Of a stretch of DNA of 64,000 bases, positions 63,900 to 64,000 are shown one piece after another. Below the pieces are notes generated by a model. The model did no database searches and was not told where the DNA came from. It saw nothing but the letters and a program-made list of their open reading frames with translations. Made by a program: the position numbers and the translations under genes. Location of the stretch: positions 1,322,001 to 1,386,000 of the forward strand of contig NC_085133.1 of assembly GCF_030269925.1 (NCBI RefSeq). The letters run 5' to 3'. Numbering within the stretch: position 1 is the first letter of the stretch; each line of letters begins with the position of its first letter. Origin of the DNA: Bombyx mori (taxonomy: Eukaryota > Arthropoda > Insecta > Lepidoptera > Bombycidae).

Positions 63900-64000
63900 A
63901 TTTTTTTTTATTGCTTAGATGGGTGGACGAGCTCACAGCCCACCTGATGTTAAGTGGTTACTGGAGCCCATAGACATCCACAACGTAAATGCGCCACCCA
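63900..64000 (-). mobile_element. Bm1-type SINE, cut by the window end
   Basis: T run and about 90 bp of the minus-strand module, continuing beyond the window. Confidence 0.85.

Overview
The window looks like AT-rich genomic DNA from a lepidopteran, most likely Bombyx. The evidence is about thirty copies of the Bm1-type SINE (tRNA-like head plus a ~250-bp 3' module), together with R1-clade and RTE-like LINE tails, Helitron-like repeats and BEL/Pao elements. I see no intact host gene, no rRNA, no true tRNA gene and no CRISPR. The Bombyx assignment rests on recognising repeats by eye; chromosome is unknown.

Layout. 1-5.7 kb: Bm1-type SINEs, an RTE-like LINE scrap and a mixed intergenic background. 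6.64-8.01 kb: a GC-rich, 5'-truncated R1-clade LINE on the minus strand, bounded by an 11-13-bp target duplication. 8.1-15 kb: SINEs, a moderately repeated 'repeat C' that is interrupted by a SINE in one copy, and a second tRNA-derived SINE family. 15-20.3 kb: Helitron-like ends, SINEs and a two-strand ORF region at 18.7 kb. 20.3-35.1 kb: AT-rich DNA with a complete non-autonomous Helitron, a Bm1 nested inside another Bm1, a 470-bp foldback mosaic, RTE-like LINE ends and a BEL-like LTR remnant with a tRNA-Tyr-type primer site.

The main event is a pair of complete BEL/Pao LTR retrotransposons in opposite orientation, at 35170-41668 (plus) and 51398-57898 (minus), 9.7 kb apart. Each has two 351-bp LTRs that are identical within the element, a primer-binding site, a polypurine tract, a 5-bp target duplication and one uninterrupted 1745-residue Gag-Pol. 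Their LTRs differ from each other at four positions and their target duplications differ (CCCAC, TTATG), so they are two separate recent insertions and not a duplicated segment. All ten amino-acid differences lie after residue 838, which points to recombination between element variants.

41.7-51.4 kb lies between the two elements and holds R1-like 3' UTR pieces, SINEs and a 416-bp Helitron whose partner copy lies inverted at 62.3 kb. 58-64 kb holds more SINEs (one with five tandem 25-bp units at its 5' edge), LINE 3' ends and the Helitron partner.

Functionally this is a nested transposon landscape. The two BEL/Pao elements carry every protein domain needed for their own copying. The SINEs, LINE tails and Helitron-like elements lack coding capacity and would depend on enzymes supplied elsewhere.
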